This document shows, one piece after another, positions 9,079-17,514 of a stretch of 64,000 nt of DNA (position 1 is its first letter; the number at the start of each line of letters is the position of its first letter). Below the pieces are notes generated by a model that searched no databases, had not been told where the DNA came from, and saw nothing but the letters and a program-made list of their open reading frames with translations. Where the stretch lies: NCBI RefSeq assembly GCF_014656355.1, contig NZ_BNCG01000001.1, forward strand, positions 700,541-764,540. Direction: 5' to 3'. Source of the DNA: Camelimonas fluminis. GTDB lineage: Bacteria; Pseudomonadota; Alphaproteobacteria; Rhizobiales; Beijerinckiaceae. Both the position numbers and the translations under genes were made by a program.

Positions 9079-9851
9079 GCGCGTTGTTTCAGCTCGAAAA
9101 GCTCTTCGTGGCCTATCACGGCGTCGACGCCGTGCGCGGCGTGTCCCTGTCGGCGCCGCGCGGCGCCATCGTCTCGGTGATCGGCGCCAATGGCGCGGGC
9201 AAGTCCACCATGCTGAACGCCGCCATGGGCATCTTGCCGGCGCGCGGCCAGATCATCTTTGACGGCGCGCCGATCCACGGGCTTTCGGTGGAGGAGCGTT
9301 TCTTCAAAGGCATCGCGCTGGTAGCGGAGAAGCGCGAGCTGTTCGCCAGCCTGCCGGTGGAGGACAATCTGGCCCTCGGGCGCTTCCGCTTCCGCCGTGA
9401 GGGGCGGGCGGCGGCCCATGCGGCGCTCGACGAGGTCTACGATCTGTTTCCGCGCCTGCGCGAGCGGCGGCGTCAGCTGGCCGGCACGCTTTCCGGCGGC
9501 GAGCGGCAGATGCTGGCCATGGGGCGCGCCCTCATGGGCAAGCCGCGCCTGCTGATGCTCGATGAGCCAAGCCTCGGCCTCGCGCCGCTGATCGTGCGCG
9601 AGATTTTCCGCATCGTCGTGTCGTTGCGTGAGCGCGGCGTTTCCATTCTGTTGGTGGAGCAGAACGCCCGCGCCGCGTTGCAGATTTCCGACTACGGCTA
9701 TGTGCTGGAAAACGGCCGCGTCTCGCTGGAAGGCCCCAGCGCCGCCCTGCAGGAAGACGCCCGCGTCGCCGCGACCTATCTCGGTTTCGGCGCGCATCGC
9801 GGCGATGATGGCGATGACGATGCGGACGGCGATGACGACGCGGCGACGTGA
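9075..9851 (+). CDS. Branched-chain-type ABC transporter ATP-binding protein, LivF-like
   Basis: 258 residues, GTG start overlapping the previous stop (GTGA). Walker A GANGAGKST (37-45), signature LSGGE (139-143), Walker B LMLDEP with D163-E164, and LLVEQNARAAL typical of LivF. Pairs with the LivG half of the fusion protein to power import. The C-terminus carries an odd acidic tail (about residues 245-256, GDDGDDDADGDDD) not part of the ATPase fold. Last gene of the importer operon; an intrinsic terminator follows. Confidence 0.93.
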   Translation: MSALFQLEKLFVAYHGVDAVRGVSLSAPRGAIVSVIGANGAGKSTMLNAAMGILPARGQIIFDGAPIHGLSVEERFFKGIALVAEKRELFASLPVEDNLALGRFRFRREGRAAAHAALDEVYDLFPRLRERRRQLAGTLSGGERQMLAMGRALMGKPRLLMLDEPSLGLAPLIVREIFRIVVSLRERGVSILLVEQNARAALQISDYGYVLENGRVSLEGPSAALQEDARVAATYLGFGAHRGDDGDDDADGDDDAAT

Positions 9852-9945
9852 GTTCGCAAGGTTCCCGCATCTTGGTGCGCCGCGCCGCTTCTGTTGCGGA
9901 ATCCGCCGGGAGGCGCCGCCCCGGATATTGTTGAACCAGTAAATG

Positions 9946-9974
9946 AAATGGGGCCGGAAAGGCCCCATTTCTAT
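9946..9974 (+). terminator. Terminator of the Liv-type operon
   Basis: Perfect 10-bp stem AAATGGGGCC / GGCCCCATTT with GGAAA loop, followed by a short T-rich stretch. Because the stem ends in A/T runs on both sides it can also serve the converging TetR gene. Confidence 0.8.
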
Positions 9975-10023
9975 ATGGTTAATGCCGATATTTAATGTGC
10001 CATCCCAAATGGCGGCCAGGTTG

Positions 10024-10653
10024 TCAGGCGGCGCTTTCGGCTATCGGGCGGTCCGGCGCGCCGACCATCCGCAGGGCGGAGCGGGCCATGGAATCGGCGA
10101 TCTGTTCCGGCGTCAGCCGGCCATTGCCGCGATACCAGGCGTGAATCCAGATGATCATCCCGGCAATGCCCAGGCAGACGATGGCCGGGTCCTCGACGTC
10201 AAATACGCCCTCGCGCAAGCCATCCTTGATGATGTCGCGGACGATGCGGTCAAAGTCGCCCTGCATGTCGCGGATGCGCTGGTCCACGTCGGCGGGCAGG
10301 TGAGCGACTTCCCGGCTGGAAATGGCGATCCACTCATGCCGTTCGATGACCACCAGGGTGAAATCGTGCAGCAGGCGGAACAGCCGCTCGTCGGCCCGGC
10401 CCGGCAGGGCGGCGGCGTCGATCGCCACCTGCACCGATTCGCTGATGCCGCGCTCGCAGATGGTCGCCAGCATGTCCTGCTTGCTGCGGAAGTGCTGGTA
10501 GATGAGGGTCTTTGAAACGGAGAGGCGCTCGGTCAGCGCATCCGTCGTGGTCGCGGTGTAACCATTGCGGAAGAACAGTTCGCCGGCGGCGCGCAGGATC
10601 AGCTCCCGCTTGTAGAGCGCTACGTCGTCCTTCATCGCCGATGGCGTCGCCAT
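10024..10653 (-). CDS. TetR-family transcriptional regulator
   Basis: 209 residues from the ATG at 10653, chosen because GGAGGGG lies 5 nt before it. N-terminal helix-turn-helix (ILRAAGELFFRNGYTATTTD...SVSKTLIYQHFRSKQDML, residues about 17-63) followed by an all-helical ligand domain. Oriented away from the carboxylation cluster with a palindrome in between (10885-10898), the standard arrangement of an autoregulated repressor. In Pseudomonas the homologous-type terpene cluster is controlled by the TetR-family AtuR, so an acyl-CoA or terpenoid inducer is a reasonable inference. Confidence 0.9.
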   Translation of the reverse strand: MATPSAMKDDVALYKRELILRAAGELFFRNGYTATTTDALTERLSVSKTLIYQHFRSKQDMLATICERGISESVQVAIDAAALPGRADERLFRLLHDFTLVVIERHEWIAISSREVAHLPADVDQRIRDMQGDFDRIVRDIIKDGLREGVFDVEDPAIVCLGIAGMIIWIHAWYRGNGRLTPEQIADSMARSALRMVGAPDRPIAESAA

Positions 10654-10871
10654 GCTGTCCCCTCCGGTCCCTGGTTTCACCGCCCGCGCGCCGGTGACGT
10701 GTTCCAGGCGGGCCTATCACGTTTTTTTTCCGAGTTCCCAATGGCTGCGTTTTGAGTCGCCGCAGACGATATCTATTACGCCCCGCCGGCGGGGAATAGC
10801 CGGCCGCCCCGGCCGCCCTGTCCCCCGCGCCATGAGCGCGTCGCCCCACGCTCATTTCTCTCCGAAAACGG

Positions 10872-10901
10872 TTGACCATCGTCCGTACTGAGTAGTACCA
10901 C
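10872..10901 (+). promoter_or_regulatory. Candidate operator/promoter for the carboxylation cluster
   Basis: Perfect inverted repeat GTACT-GAGT-AGTAC at 10885-10898, starting 8 bp after a TTGACC (10872-10877) that could be a -35 box; TACCAC 18 bp further would be a weak -10. A repressor bound here would block the promoter. It is about 190 bp before the carboxyltransferase start and 230 bp before the TetR start. The rest of 10654-11090 shows no gene. Confidence 0.5.
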
Positions 10902-11090
10902 TAACAGAACGATCCGTCCCGTATTTTGTTCACCAGAACGAAAGCAGGGAGAGCCTCCCATCCAGGGGTTGGCGGACAGATTTCCAAAAACAGCGAGCAG
11001 GGCGGTTTCCGGCCAGTCTGGCCGGGGGCTCGTCCGAGCAAACAACGTCCGGACCTGAATCGGGCGGCGATTGAACCGGGAGGACGGCGA

Positions 11091-12704
11091 ATGCCGGCAT
11101 TCGAGTCGCGTGTGGTGGCGGCAGGACCTGCCTACGAGGAAAACCGGGCGTTCATGCTCGACGCCATCGCGGACATGCATGGGCTGCAAAAGCGCGCGCG
11201 CGATGCGTCCGCCGCCTCTGGTCCCCGCTTCGCCAAACGCGGCCAGTTGCTGCCGCGCGAGCGCCTCGCCCTGGCGCTGGATGAGGGCGCGCCCTGGCTG
11301 GAGCTGTGCTCGCTGGCCGGCTATCTGCGCGACACCAGCAACCCGGCCAAAACGGTGCCCGGCTGCTCCAGCATCGCTGGCATCGGCTATGTCTCCGGCG
11401 TGCGCTGCATGGTCGTGGTCGACGACGCCGGCATCGCTGCTGGCTCCGCCCAGCCCATGGGCGGCGACAAGATGCTGCGGCTCGAGGCCATCGCCATCAA
11501 GAACCGGCTGCCGTTCATACACCTGGTCGAATCCGCTGGCGCCAATCTTCTCGGCTACAAGGTCGAGGACTTCGTCATCGGCGGCGGCCTGTTCGCCAAT
11601 CTGGCCCGCCTGTCCGCGGCCGGAATCCCGGTCATCGCCCTGACGCACGGCTCATCCACCGCAGGCGGCGCTTATATGACCGGCCTTGCCGATTACGTCA
11701 TCATGGTGCGCGATCGCGCCAAGGCGTTCCTTGCCGGCCCGCCGCTGCTGAAGGCGGCCACGGGCGAGGTGGCCACCGACGAGGAGCTGGGCGGCGCGGT
11801 GATGCACGCCACCGTCTCCGGCCTCGCCGAATATCTGGCTGAGGACGATGTCGACGGCGTGCGCATCCTGCGCGAACTGGTCGGCAATCTGGGCTGGACC
11901 CAGGGCAACGAGTTGCCGGAAGGGCCGGCCCCGGCGCTGGATACGGAAGAACTGCTCGGCCTGTTCCCCAAGGATCACAAGAAGCCGGTCGACATGCGCG
12001 AGGTGATCGCCCGCCTCGTCGATGGCTCCGAGATGATGGAATACAAGCCGCTCTACGGACCGCAGACCGTCTGCGTCCAGGCGAAGCTGTTTGGCATGCA
12101 GATCGGGATCATCACCAACAATGGCCCGCTTGATCCGGCCGGCGCCAACAAGGCGACCCAGTTCATCCACGCCTGCTGCCAGAACGGCTCGCCGCTGATC
12201 TACCTGCACAACACCACCGGCTACATTGTCGGCACGGAGTCGGAGCGGGCCGGCATGATCAAGATCGGCGCCAAAATGATCCAGGCGGTGGCCAACGCCA
12301 CGGTTCCGCAGCTCACCGTGATGTGCGGCGCCTCATACGGGGCCGGCAATTACGGCATGTGCGGCCGCGGCTTTACCCCCGATTTCGCGTTCTCGTGGCC
12401 GACGGCGCGCACCGCCGTCATGGGCGCAGAGCAGGCGGCGCTGACCATGGCCATCGTCATGGAGGACGGCGCCAGGGCCCGCGGCCTGCCGGTGGACGTG
12501 GAAGGCATCGAGACGATGAAGCAGAAGATCATCCAGACCTTCGAGAGCCAGATGTCGGCCTTCTATACCTCGGGCGCGGTGCTCGACGACGGGGTGATCG
12601 ATCCGCGCGACACCCGCAACGTGCTGGGCATGGCGCTCTCCGTCTGCCTGTCGGGCCGCGCGCGTCAGGTGCGTCCGCTGACCTTCGGCGTGGGCCGCAT
12701 GTAA
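11091..12704 (+). CDS. Acyl-CoA carboxylase, carboxyltransferase (beta) subunit
   Basis: 537 residues from ATG 11091 (GGGAGGACGGCGA upstream; earlier in-frame starts add an unrelated N-terminus). Two crotonase-like halves: N-half with RERLALALDEG...GGDKMLRLEAIAIKNRLPFI and GSSTAGGAYMTGLADYVIMV, C-half with NNGPLDPAGANKATQFIHAC, GYIVGTESERAGMIKIGAKM and GASYGAGNYGMCGRGFTPDF. Length and motifs match methylcrotonyl-CoA / geranyl-CoA carboxylase beta subunits (LiuB/AtuC type) rather than propionyl-CoA carboxylase. Transfers CO2 from carboxybiotin on the alpha subunit encoded next. Cytoplasmic. Confidence 0.92.
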   Translation: MPAFESRVVAAGPAYEENRAFMLDAIADMHGLQKRARDASAASGPRFAKRGQLLPRERLALALDEGAPWLELCSLAGYLRDTSNPAKTVPGCSSIAGIGYVSGVRCMVVVDDAGIAAGSAQPMGGDKMLRLEAIAIKNRLPFIHLVESAGANLLGYKVEDFVIGGGLFANLARLSAAGIPVIALTHGSSTAGGAYMTGLADYVIMVRDRAKAFLAGPPLLKAATGEVATDEELGGAVMHATVSGLAEYLAEDDVDGVRILRELVGNLGWTQGNELPEGPAPALDTEELLGLFPKDHKKPVDMREVIARLVDGSEMMEYKPLYGPQTVCVQAKLFGMQIGIITNNGPLDPAGANKATQFIHACCQNGSPLIYLHNTTGYIVGTESERAGMIKIGAKMIQAVANATVPQLTVMCGASYGAGNYGMCGRGFTPDFAFSWPTARTAVMGAEQAALTMAIVMEDGARARGLPVDVEGIETMKQKIIQTFESQMSAFYTSGAVLDDGVIDPRDTRNVLGMALSVCLSGRARQVRPLTFGVGRM

Positions 12705-12735
12705 GCCGCGTTCGTGTAATCCGCCTGTCCGCTGC

Positions 12736-12755
12736 GCCGCGCGCATGCGCGCGGC
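12736..12755 (+). promoter_or_regulatory. 20-bp perfect palindrome between carboxylase subunit genes
   Basis: A self-complementary run of alternating G/C (GCCGCGCGCA and its complement) in the 147-bp gap. No U-tract follows; could be an RNA stability element or compositional chance. Confidence 0.35.
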
Positions 12756-12851
12756 GATCACAGGGCGAGCGCCGCGCGGCCAGATGGGCCCCGGCGTCTT
12801 GCCTGACCCTGGCGCTGGCGCGCCCCGAATTCGAGCCTGCAGAGGCCTCTG

Positions 12852-14864
12852 ATGACGTCGATCACCACCCTTCTCATCGCCAACCGCGGCGAGATCGCCA
12901 TCCGCGTCGCCCGCACGGCGCGCCAGATGGGCGTCGCCACGGTCGCCGTTTTTTCCGACGCGGATCGCGACAGCCCGCATGTCAGGGCCTGCGACATGGC
13001 CATCGGCATCGGCGGCCTGACGCCGGCCGACAGCTACCTGGTCGCCGACAAGATCATCGAGGCCGCCCGCCGCGCCGGCGCCCAGGCCATCCATCCTGGC
13101 TACGGCTTCCTTTCCGAGAACGCCGGGTTCGCCGCCCGCGTCGCGGCGGAAGGGCTGGTGTTCGTCGGCCCGCCGGCGTCCGCCATCGAGGCCATGGGCG
13201 ACAAGGCGCGCGCCCGCCGTCGCATGGCCGCCGCCGGCATTCCGGTGGTGCCTGGTTATGACGGCGAGGACCAGTCGCACGATCTGCTGCTCAGCGAAGC
13301 GGAGCGCATCGGCTTTCCGATCATGATCAAGGCGTCCGCCGGTGGCGGCGGGCGCGGCATGCGCCGCATCGACAGCGCCGCCGCCATGCCCGACGCCCTG
13401 AAGGGCGCCGCGTCGGAAGCGCAAAAAGCCTTCGGCGACGGCCGGCTGATCCTTGAGCGCGCCGTGATCGAGCCGCGCCACGTCGAAATCCAGGTGTTCG
13501 CCGACCGTCACGGCAATGTCGTCCACCTCGGCGAGCGCGACTGCTCGGTGCAGCGTCGCCACCAGAAGGTGGTCGAGGAGGCGCCGTCGCCGGCGTTGAA
13601 CCCGGAGCTGCGCGCCCGCATGGGCGAGGCCGCCGTCGCCGTGGCGCGGGAGATCGGCTATGTCGGCGCGGGCACCGTTGAGTTCCTGCTCGACCGCTCC
13701 GGCGCGTTCTATTTCATGGAGATGAACACCCGCCTGCAGGTGGAGCACCCTGTCACTGAACTGGTCACCGGCTTCGACCTGGTTGAGTGGCAGCTTGACG
13801 TCGCCAATGGCGAACCGCTGCCGGTGGTTCAGGACGACATCCGTCTGAAGGGGCACGCCATCGAGGTGCGCCTGTGCGCCGAGGACCCGGCCGACGATTT
13901 CCTGCCGCGCACCGGCGAGGTCGCCCTGTGGGACCCGTCCCGCACCGTTCGCGCCGACGCCGCCCTCGCCAACGGCCTGACCATCAGCCCGTATTACGAC
14001 TCCATGCTTGGCAAGCTGATCGTCCACGGCACCACGCGCGAGGAGGCGATCGAAAAGCTGGCCCATGGCCTGGAAGCAACGGCGCTGCTCGGCGTCGCCA
14101 GCAACCGCGACTTCCTCATCCGCGCGCTGCGTCACCCAGCCTTCATCGCCGGCGACAAGGTCTCCACCGGTTTTATCGCCGAGCATTTCCCGGATAACCG
14201 CGCGCGCGCCGCTATCCCGGACTGCCGTGCCTGGGCGTTGGCCGCCTGGCTGGCCACCGCCGCCACGTCCGGCGCCGCCAGCTGGAGCGCATCAGGCGAT
14301 AATTCCTGGCGCGGCTGGAGCAACGTGCTGCCTCTCGACCAGCCATGGCGGCTGACCTGGGGCGGCCCCGCCGGTCTCGTTGACGACGCGACCCCGGGGG
14401 AGCGTCGCGGCCATATCGCAGTCGGCCGCGACGGCGCGACGGTGACCCTCGACGGCGTCGCCCTCGTCATCGCCGGCCGCCCGCCCGTGGCTGGCGAAGA
14501 GGCGACGGTGCGCGTGGACGGCGCGCCAGTGTCCCTGCGCTTCGCATGGGCTGGCGACGATCTCTGGCTGAAGCTCGGCGGCCACGATTTCTCCTTCACG
14601 CCGAAGAGCCGCATCAGCGCTGTGAAGGCGGCGGCGGAATCCGGCGCCGACGGCATGTTGCGCGCGCCGATGAACGGTCGCGTCGTCTCCATCGCCGTGG
14701 CCGCGGGCGCAACGGTGGAGCGCGGCCAGATGCTGATGGCGCTGGAGGCCATGAAAATGGAGCACGCCATTGTCGCGCCGCGCGACGGGGTGCTGACCTC
14801 GGTGTCTGTCGCCGTCGGCGATCAGGTGTCGCCTGGCCAGATCATGGCCGAGATCGGCGACTGA
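12852..14864 (+). CDS. Acyl-CoA carboxylase, biotin carboxylase/biotin carrier (alpha) subunit
   Basis: 670 residues. Domains in order: biotin carboxylase N-lobe (ANRGEIAIRVARTARQMG, 9-26), ATP-grasp with KASAGGGGRGM (160-170) and EMNTRLQVEHPVTE, C-lobe, a middle domain that contacts the beta subunit, and a biotinyl carrier domain ending the protein with EAMKMEH, where K635 is the biotinylated lysine. Carboxylates biotin with ATP and bicarbonate. Length equals that of methylcrotonyl-/geranyl-CoA carboxylase alpha subunits (LiuD/AtuF). Same operon as the beta subunit, which it follows by 147 bp. Confidence 0.94.
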   Translation: MTSITTLLIANRGEIAIRVARTARQMGVATVAVFSDADRDSPHVRACDMAIGIGGLTPADSYLVADKIIEAARRAGAQAIHPGYGFLSENAGFAARVAAEGLVFVGPPASAIEAMGDKARARRRMAAAGIPVVPGYDGEDQSHDLLLSEAERIGFPIMIKASAGGGGRGMRRIDSAAAMPDALKGAASEAQKAFGDGRLILERAVIEPRHVEIQVFADRHGNVVHLGERDCSVQRRHQKVVEEAPSPALNPELRARMGEAAVAVAREIGYVGAGTVEFLLDRSGAFYFMEMNTRLQVEHPVTELVTGFDLVEWQLDVANGEPLPVVQDDIRLKGHAIEVRLCAEDPADDFLPRTGEVALWDPSRTVRADAALANGLTISPYYDSMLGKLIVHGTTREEAIEKLAHGLEATALLGVASNRDFLIRALRHPAFIAGDKVSTGFIAEHFPDNRARAAIPDCRAWALAAWLATAATSGAASWSASGDNSWRGWSNVLPLDQPWRLTWGGPAGLVDDATPGERRGHIAVGRDGATVTLDGVALVIAGRPPVAGEEATVRVDGAPVSLRFAWAGDDLWLKLGGHDFSFTPKSRISAVKAAAESGADGMLRAPMNGRVVSIAVAAGATVERGQMLMALEAMKMEHAIVAPRDGVLTSVSVAVGDQVSPGQIMAEIGD

Positions 14865-14954
14865 TCGCCGCTTCCGTGAAGAACCCCGGGCTTTGGTGAA
14901 AAGTCCGGGCCGTCAGACAGGAACATGCCGGGAAACTCCGGCGGGAGAACGACC

Positions 14955-16136
14955 ATGGCGGACAGTTTGCAGACGGGCGAGCGCATCGTCGTCGAGCCGA
15001 TCCCCAATCCCCATCTGACCCCGGAGCATCTCGCATTTCGCGATGTGATGCGCCGTTTCGTCCAGACGGAGATCGAGCCTTACGCCAGCCAGTGGGACGA
15101 GGCAGGTGAGTTCCCCCGCGACCTGTACAAAAAGGCGTCGTCCATCGGCCTGCTGCAACTGGGGTTCCCGGAGGAATACGGCGGCGTCGAGCTTGACCAG
15201 TTCTACGGCAATATCGCCAGCGCCGAGATGGCGCGCGCCGGAGTGGGCGGCGTCGGCGCCTCGCTGATGAGCCATACCATCGGCCTGCCGCCGGTGGCGA
15301 TCGCCGGATCGCCGGAGCTGAAGGCGAAGCTGATCCCGCCAACCCTTGCCGGTGAAACGATTTTCGCGCTCGCCATCACCGAGCCTTCCGGCGGCTCCGA
15401 CGTCGCCAATCTGCGCACCACGGCGCGTCGCGACGGCGACCATTATGTGCTGAACGGTGAGAAGACCTTCATCACCTCCGGCATGCGCGCCGATTACATC
15501 ACCGTGGCGGTGCGCACCGGCGAGGGCGGGCGCGGCGGCGTCTCGCTGATCGTCGTTGACACAACGACGCCGGGTTTCTCGCGCACGCCGTTGCGCAAGA
15601 TGGGCTGGTGGGCGTCCGACACCGCGACGCTGTATTTCGACAATTGCCGTGTGCCAGCCGGCAATCTGCTGGGCGAGGAGCATCAGGGCTTCCGCATCAT
15701 CATGCGCAATTTCAACAGCGAGCGCCTCGGTATGGCCGCCGGTTGCATCGGCCAGGCCCGCACCTGCCTGGAAGAGACGGTGAACTACGCCCGTGAGCGC
15801 CACACCTTCGGCAAGCCGCTGATCCAGCATCAGGTGATCCGCCACAAGCTGGCGGACATGACCATGCGCATCAACGCGTCGCAGGCTTACCTCGATCACC
15901 TTACATACCGGGTGATGAACGGCGAAAGCCCGGTGGCGGACATCTGCCTGCTGAAAAACCAGGCGACCCAGACCATGGAGTTCTGCGCCCGCGAGGCCGT
16001 GCAGACCTTCGGCGGCGCCGGCTTCATGCGCGGCTGCAAGGTCGAGCGCATCTACCGCGAGGTCCGCGTCAACGCCATTGGCGGCGGCGCCGAGGAGATC
16101 ATGCGCGACCTGGCCGCGCGCCAGCTTGGCTACTGA
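14955..16136 (+). CDS. Acyl-CoA dehydrogenase of the carboxylation cluster
   Basis: 393 residues from ATG 14955 (CGGGAGAACGACC). Complete acyl-CoA dehydrogenase: N-terminal helical domain, beta domain with FALAITEPSGGSDVANLRT and LNGEKTFITSGM, C-terminal FAD domain ending in FGGAGFMRG...IYREVRVNAIGGGAEEIM. The IGGGA.E ending groups it with citronellyl-CoA/isovaleryl-like dehydrogenases (AtuD/LiuA type). Introduces the alpha,beta double bond that makes the substrate for the carboxylase. Between the biotin carboxylase and hydratase genes. Confidence 0.9.
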   Translation: MADSLQTGERIVVEPIPNPHLTPEHLAFRDVMRRFVQTEIEPYASQWDEAGEFPRDLYKKASSIGLLQLGFPEEYGGVELDQFYGNIASAEMARAGVGGVGASLMSHTIGLPPVAIAGSPELKAKLIPPTLAGETIFALAITEPSGGSDVANLRTTARRDGDHYVLNGEKTFITSGMRADYITVAVRTGEGGRGGVSLIVVDTTTPGFSRTPLRKMGWWASDTATLYFDNCRVPAGNLLGEEHQGFRIIMRNFNSERLGMAAGCIGQARTCLEETVNYARERHTFGKPLIQHQVIRHKLADMTMRINASQAYLDHLTYRVMNGESPVADICLLKNQATQTMEFCAREAVQTFGGAGFMRGCKVERIYREVRVNAIGGGAEEIMRDLAARQLGY

Positions 16137-16197
16137 TGCACGGCCGGGCGCTGTATTCGCGCCCGGACCGGCGCCCGCGAACGATTGAGGAAACGGC

Positions 16198-17019
16198 ATG
16201 ACGGCAACCCTTCCCGCCACGACAGTCATCCAGGTCGAACGCAAGGGCTCGCGCCTCTATGCGACGATCAATGATCCGTCGACCCGCAACGCCATGACCC
16301 AGGCGCTGACCACGGATCTCAACGCCATCCTTGCTCTCGCGGAGCAGGACCGCACCCTGCGCACGCTGATCCTGCAGGGCGCCAATGGCGCCTTCTGCGC
16401 CGGCGCTGATCTCAAGGGAACCAACAAGCAGCAGGGCGCGGCGGTCGGCGCCGGCGACGAAGATCCGCTGGAAGCCTCCAACCGGGCCGGCGGCGAGCTG
16501 TTCGCCCGTCTCAACGAATGCCCGCTCACGGTCATTGCTGTGGTCGACGGCCCGGCGTTTGGCGGCGGCTTCGGCATGGCTTGCTGCGCCGATATCGTCA
16601 TCACCACGCCGCGCGCCCGCTTCGCCCTGTCCGAGACAGGGCTTGGCATCGCGCCGGCGCAGATCGCCCCGTTCGTGGTCAACCGCATCGGCCCGCGCCA
16701 TGCCCGCCGGCTCGGCCTCGCCGGCACGCGCCTGAACGGCGAGCAGGCGGCGGAGATCGGCCTCTCCGACTTCTATTGCGCGGATGAGGCGGCGCTGAAT
16801 GAAACGCTGACGTCGCTGCTGAACGATATCGGCCGCTGCGCCCCGGGAGCCAATGCCGAAACCAAGCGGCTGTTCCGCCTGTGCCACGCCATGCCGCTGG
16901 AGGAATATCGCAAGGTGGCGGCGAAATCCTTCGCCACCTGCGCTCGCGGCGCTGAAGGTCAGGAGGGCGTGCGCGCCTTTGCCGAGAAGCGCCCGGCCGC
17001 CTGGGTCGAGAAGCTCTGA
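16198..17019 (+). CDS. Enoyl-CoA hydratase/isomerase-family protein
   Basis: 273 residues, GAGGAAACGGC ribosome site. Crotonase fold: oxyanion-hole segment GAFCAGADLKG and FGGGFGMACCADIVI. The second catalytic Glu of hydratases is kept (LSET, E146), but the position of the first Glu (GGGCE in liver enoyl-CoA hydratase) is Gly126, as in several 3-methylglutaconyl/isohexenylglutaconyl-type hydratases, so activity is probably hydration of a carboxylated enoyl-CoA rather than ordinary beta-oxidation (inference). Corresponds to AtuE/LiuC by position. Confidence 0.88.
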   Translation: MTATLPATTVIQVERKGSRLYATINDPSTRNAMTQALTTDLNAILALAEQDRTLRTLILQGANGAFCAGADLKGTNKQQGAAVGAGDEDPLEASNRAGGELFARLNECPLTVIAVVDGPAFGGGFGMACCADIVITTPRARFALSETGLGIAPAQIAPFVVNRIGPRHARRLGLAGTRLNGEQAAEIGLSDFYCADEAALNETLTSLLNDIGRCAPGANAETKRLFRLCHAMPLEEYRKVAAKSFATCARGAEGQEGVRAFAEKRPAAWVEKL

Positions 17020-17040
17020 CGCCCGCCGCCTGGCGGGGCA

Positions 17041-17155
17041 GCCCATTGGATTCCGGTAAGGTCCGGGCGGCGCAAGGCATGACCTCACAGGGCCTGCTTA
17101 CGCTCGCATGAGTTTTGCGGATCGCGGGTGCGTCAGCATCTTCGCGATCTGGTCC
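17041..17155 (+). repeat. Dispersed ~110-bp intergenic repeat, copy A
   Basis: Contains GGGCGGCGCAAGGCAT, then a variable part, then TTGCGGATCGCGGGTGCGTC and CATCTTCGCG. By eye about 75 % identical to copy B (20258-20375, opposite strand) and related to copies C and D. The two copies A and B flank the AtuA-like and GST genes as an inverted pair. The rest of the 17020-17514 gap shows no convincing gene. Confidence 0.7.
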
Positions 17156-17514
17156 GGGGACTTCCGCCGGCGGCCGCGCGGGCGCCGCGGAAGCATGTGG
17201 ATGGCCGGATCGCCCGGCTGCGGCGTGCGTTGGACGGTGGGGCGTCCGTTGCTCGCCAGTGGTGAGCGCGGGCGGGGCAGTCCACCTCCGCCGCGCCCGG
17301 GGCGTCCCCGGGCGTCCACGTTTTCCGGTTCTGGTTGCTGGCCCAACCGCCAACCCTTTTTCGCGGCCCGGGGCCGGGAGCCGGATCCGTTATTACATTG
17401 GCTCTGGCGTCGGCAGGGCGGATTAACTCTGGACAGTCGGCGTGATCTGGCCTGAGCTTCAGCGGAAGACAGGTCAGGCCGACAGTCTGATGGAAGGTCA
17501 AGGGAGCAGGGACG

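Noticed and set aside
12333-14186. 617-codon minus-strand frame across both carboxylase subunit genes
   Set aside because: Antisense shadow of two unmistakable genes; no motif of its own.
17108-17455. 115-codon plus-strand frame before the AtuA-like gene
   Set aside because: Its first part is repeat copy A; Arg/Gly/Pro-rich without ribosome site.
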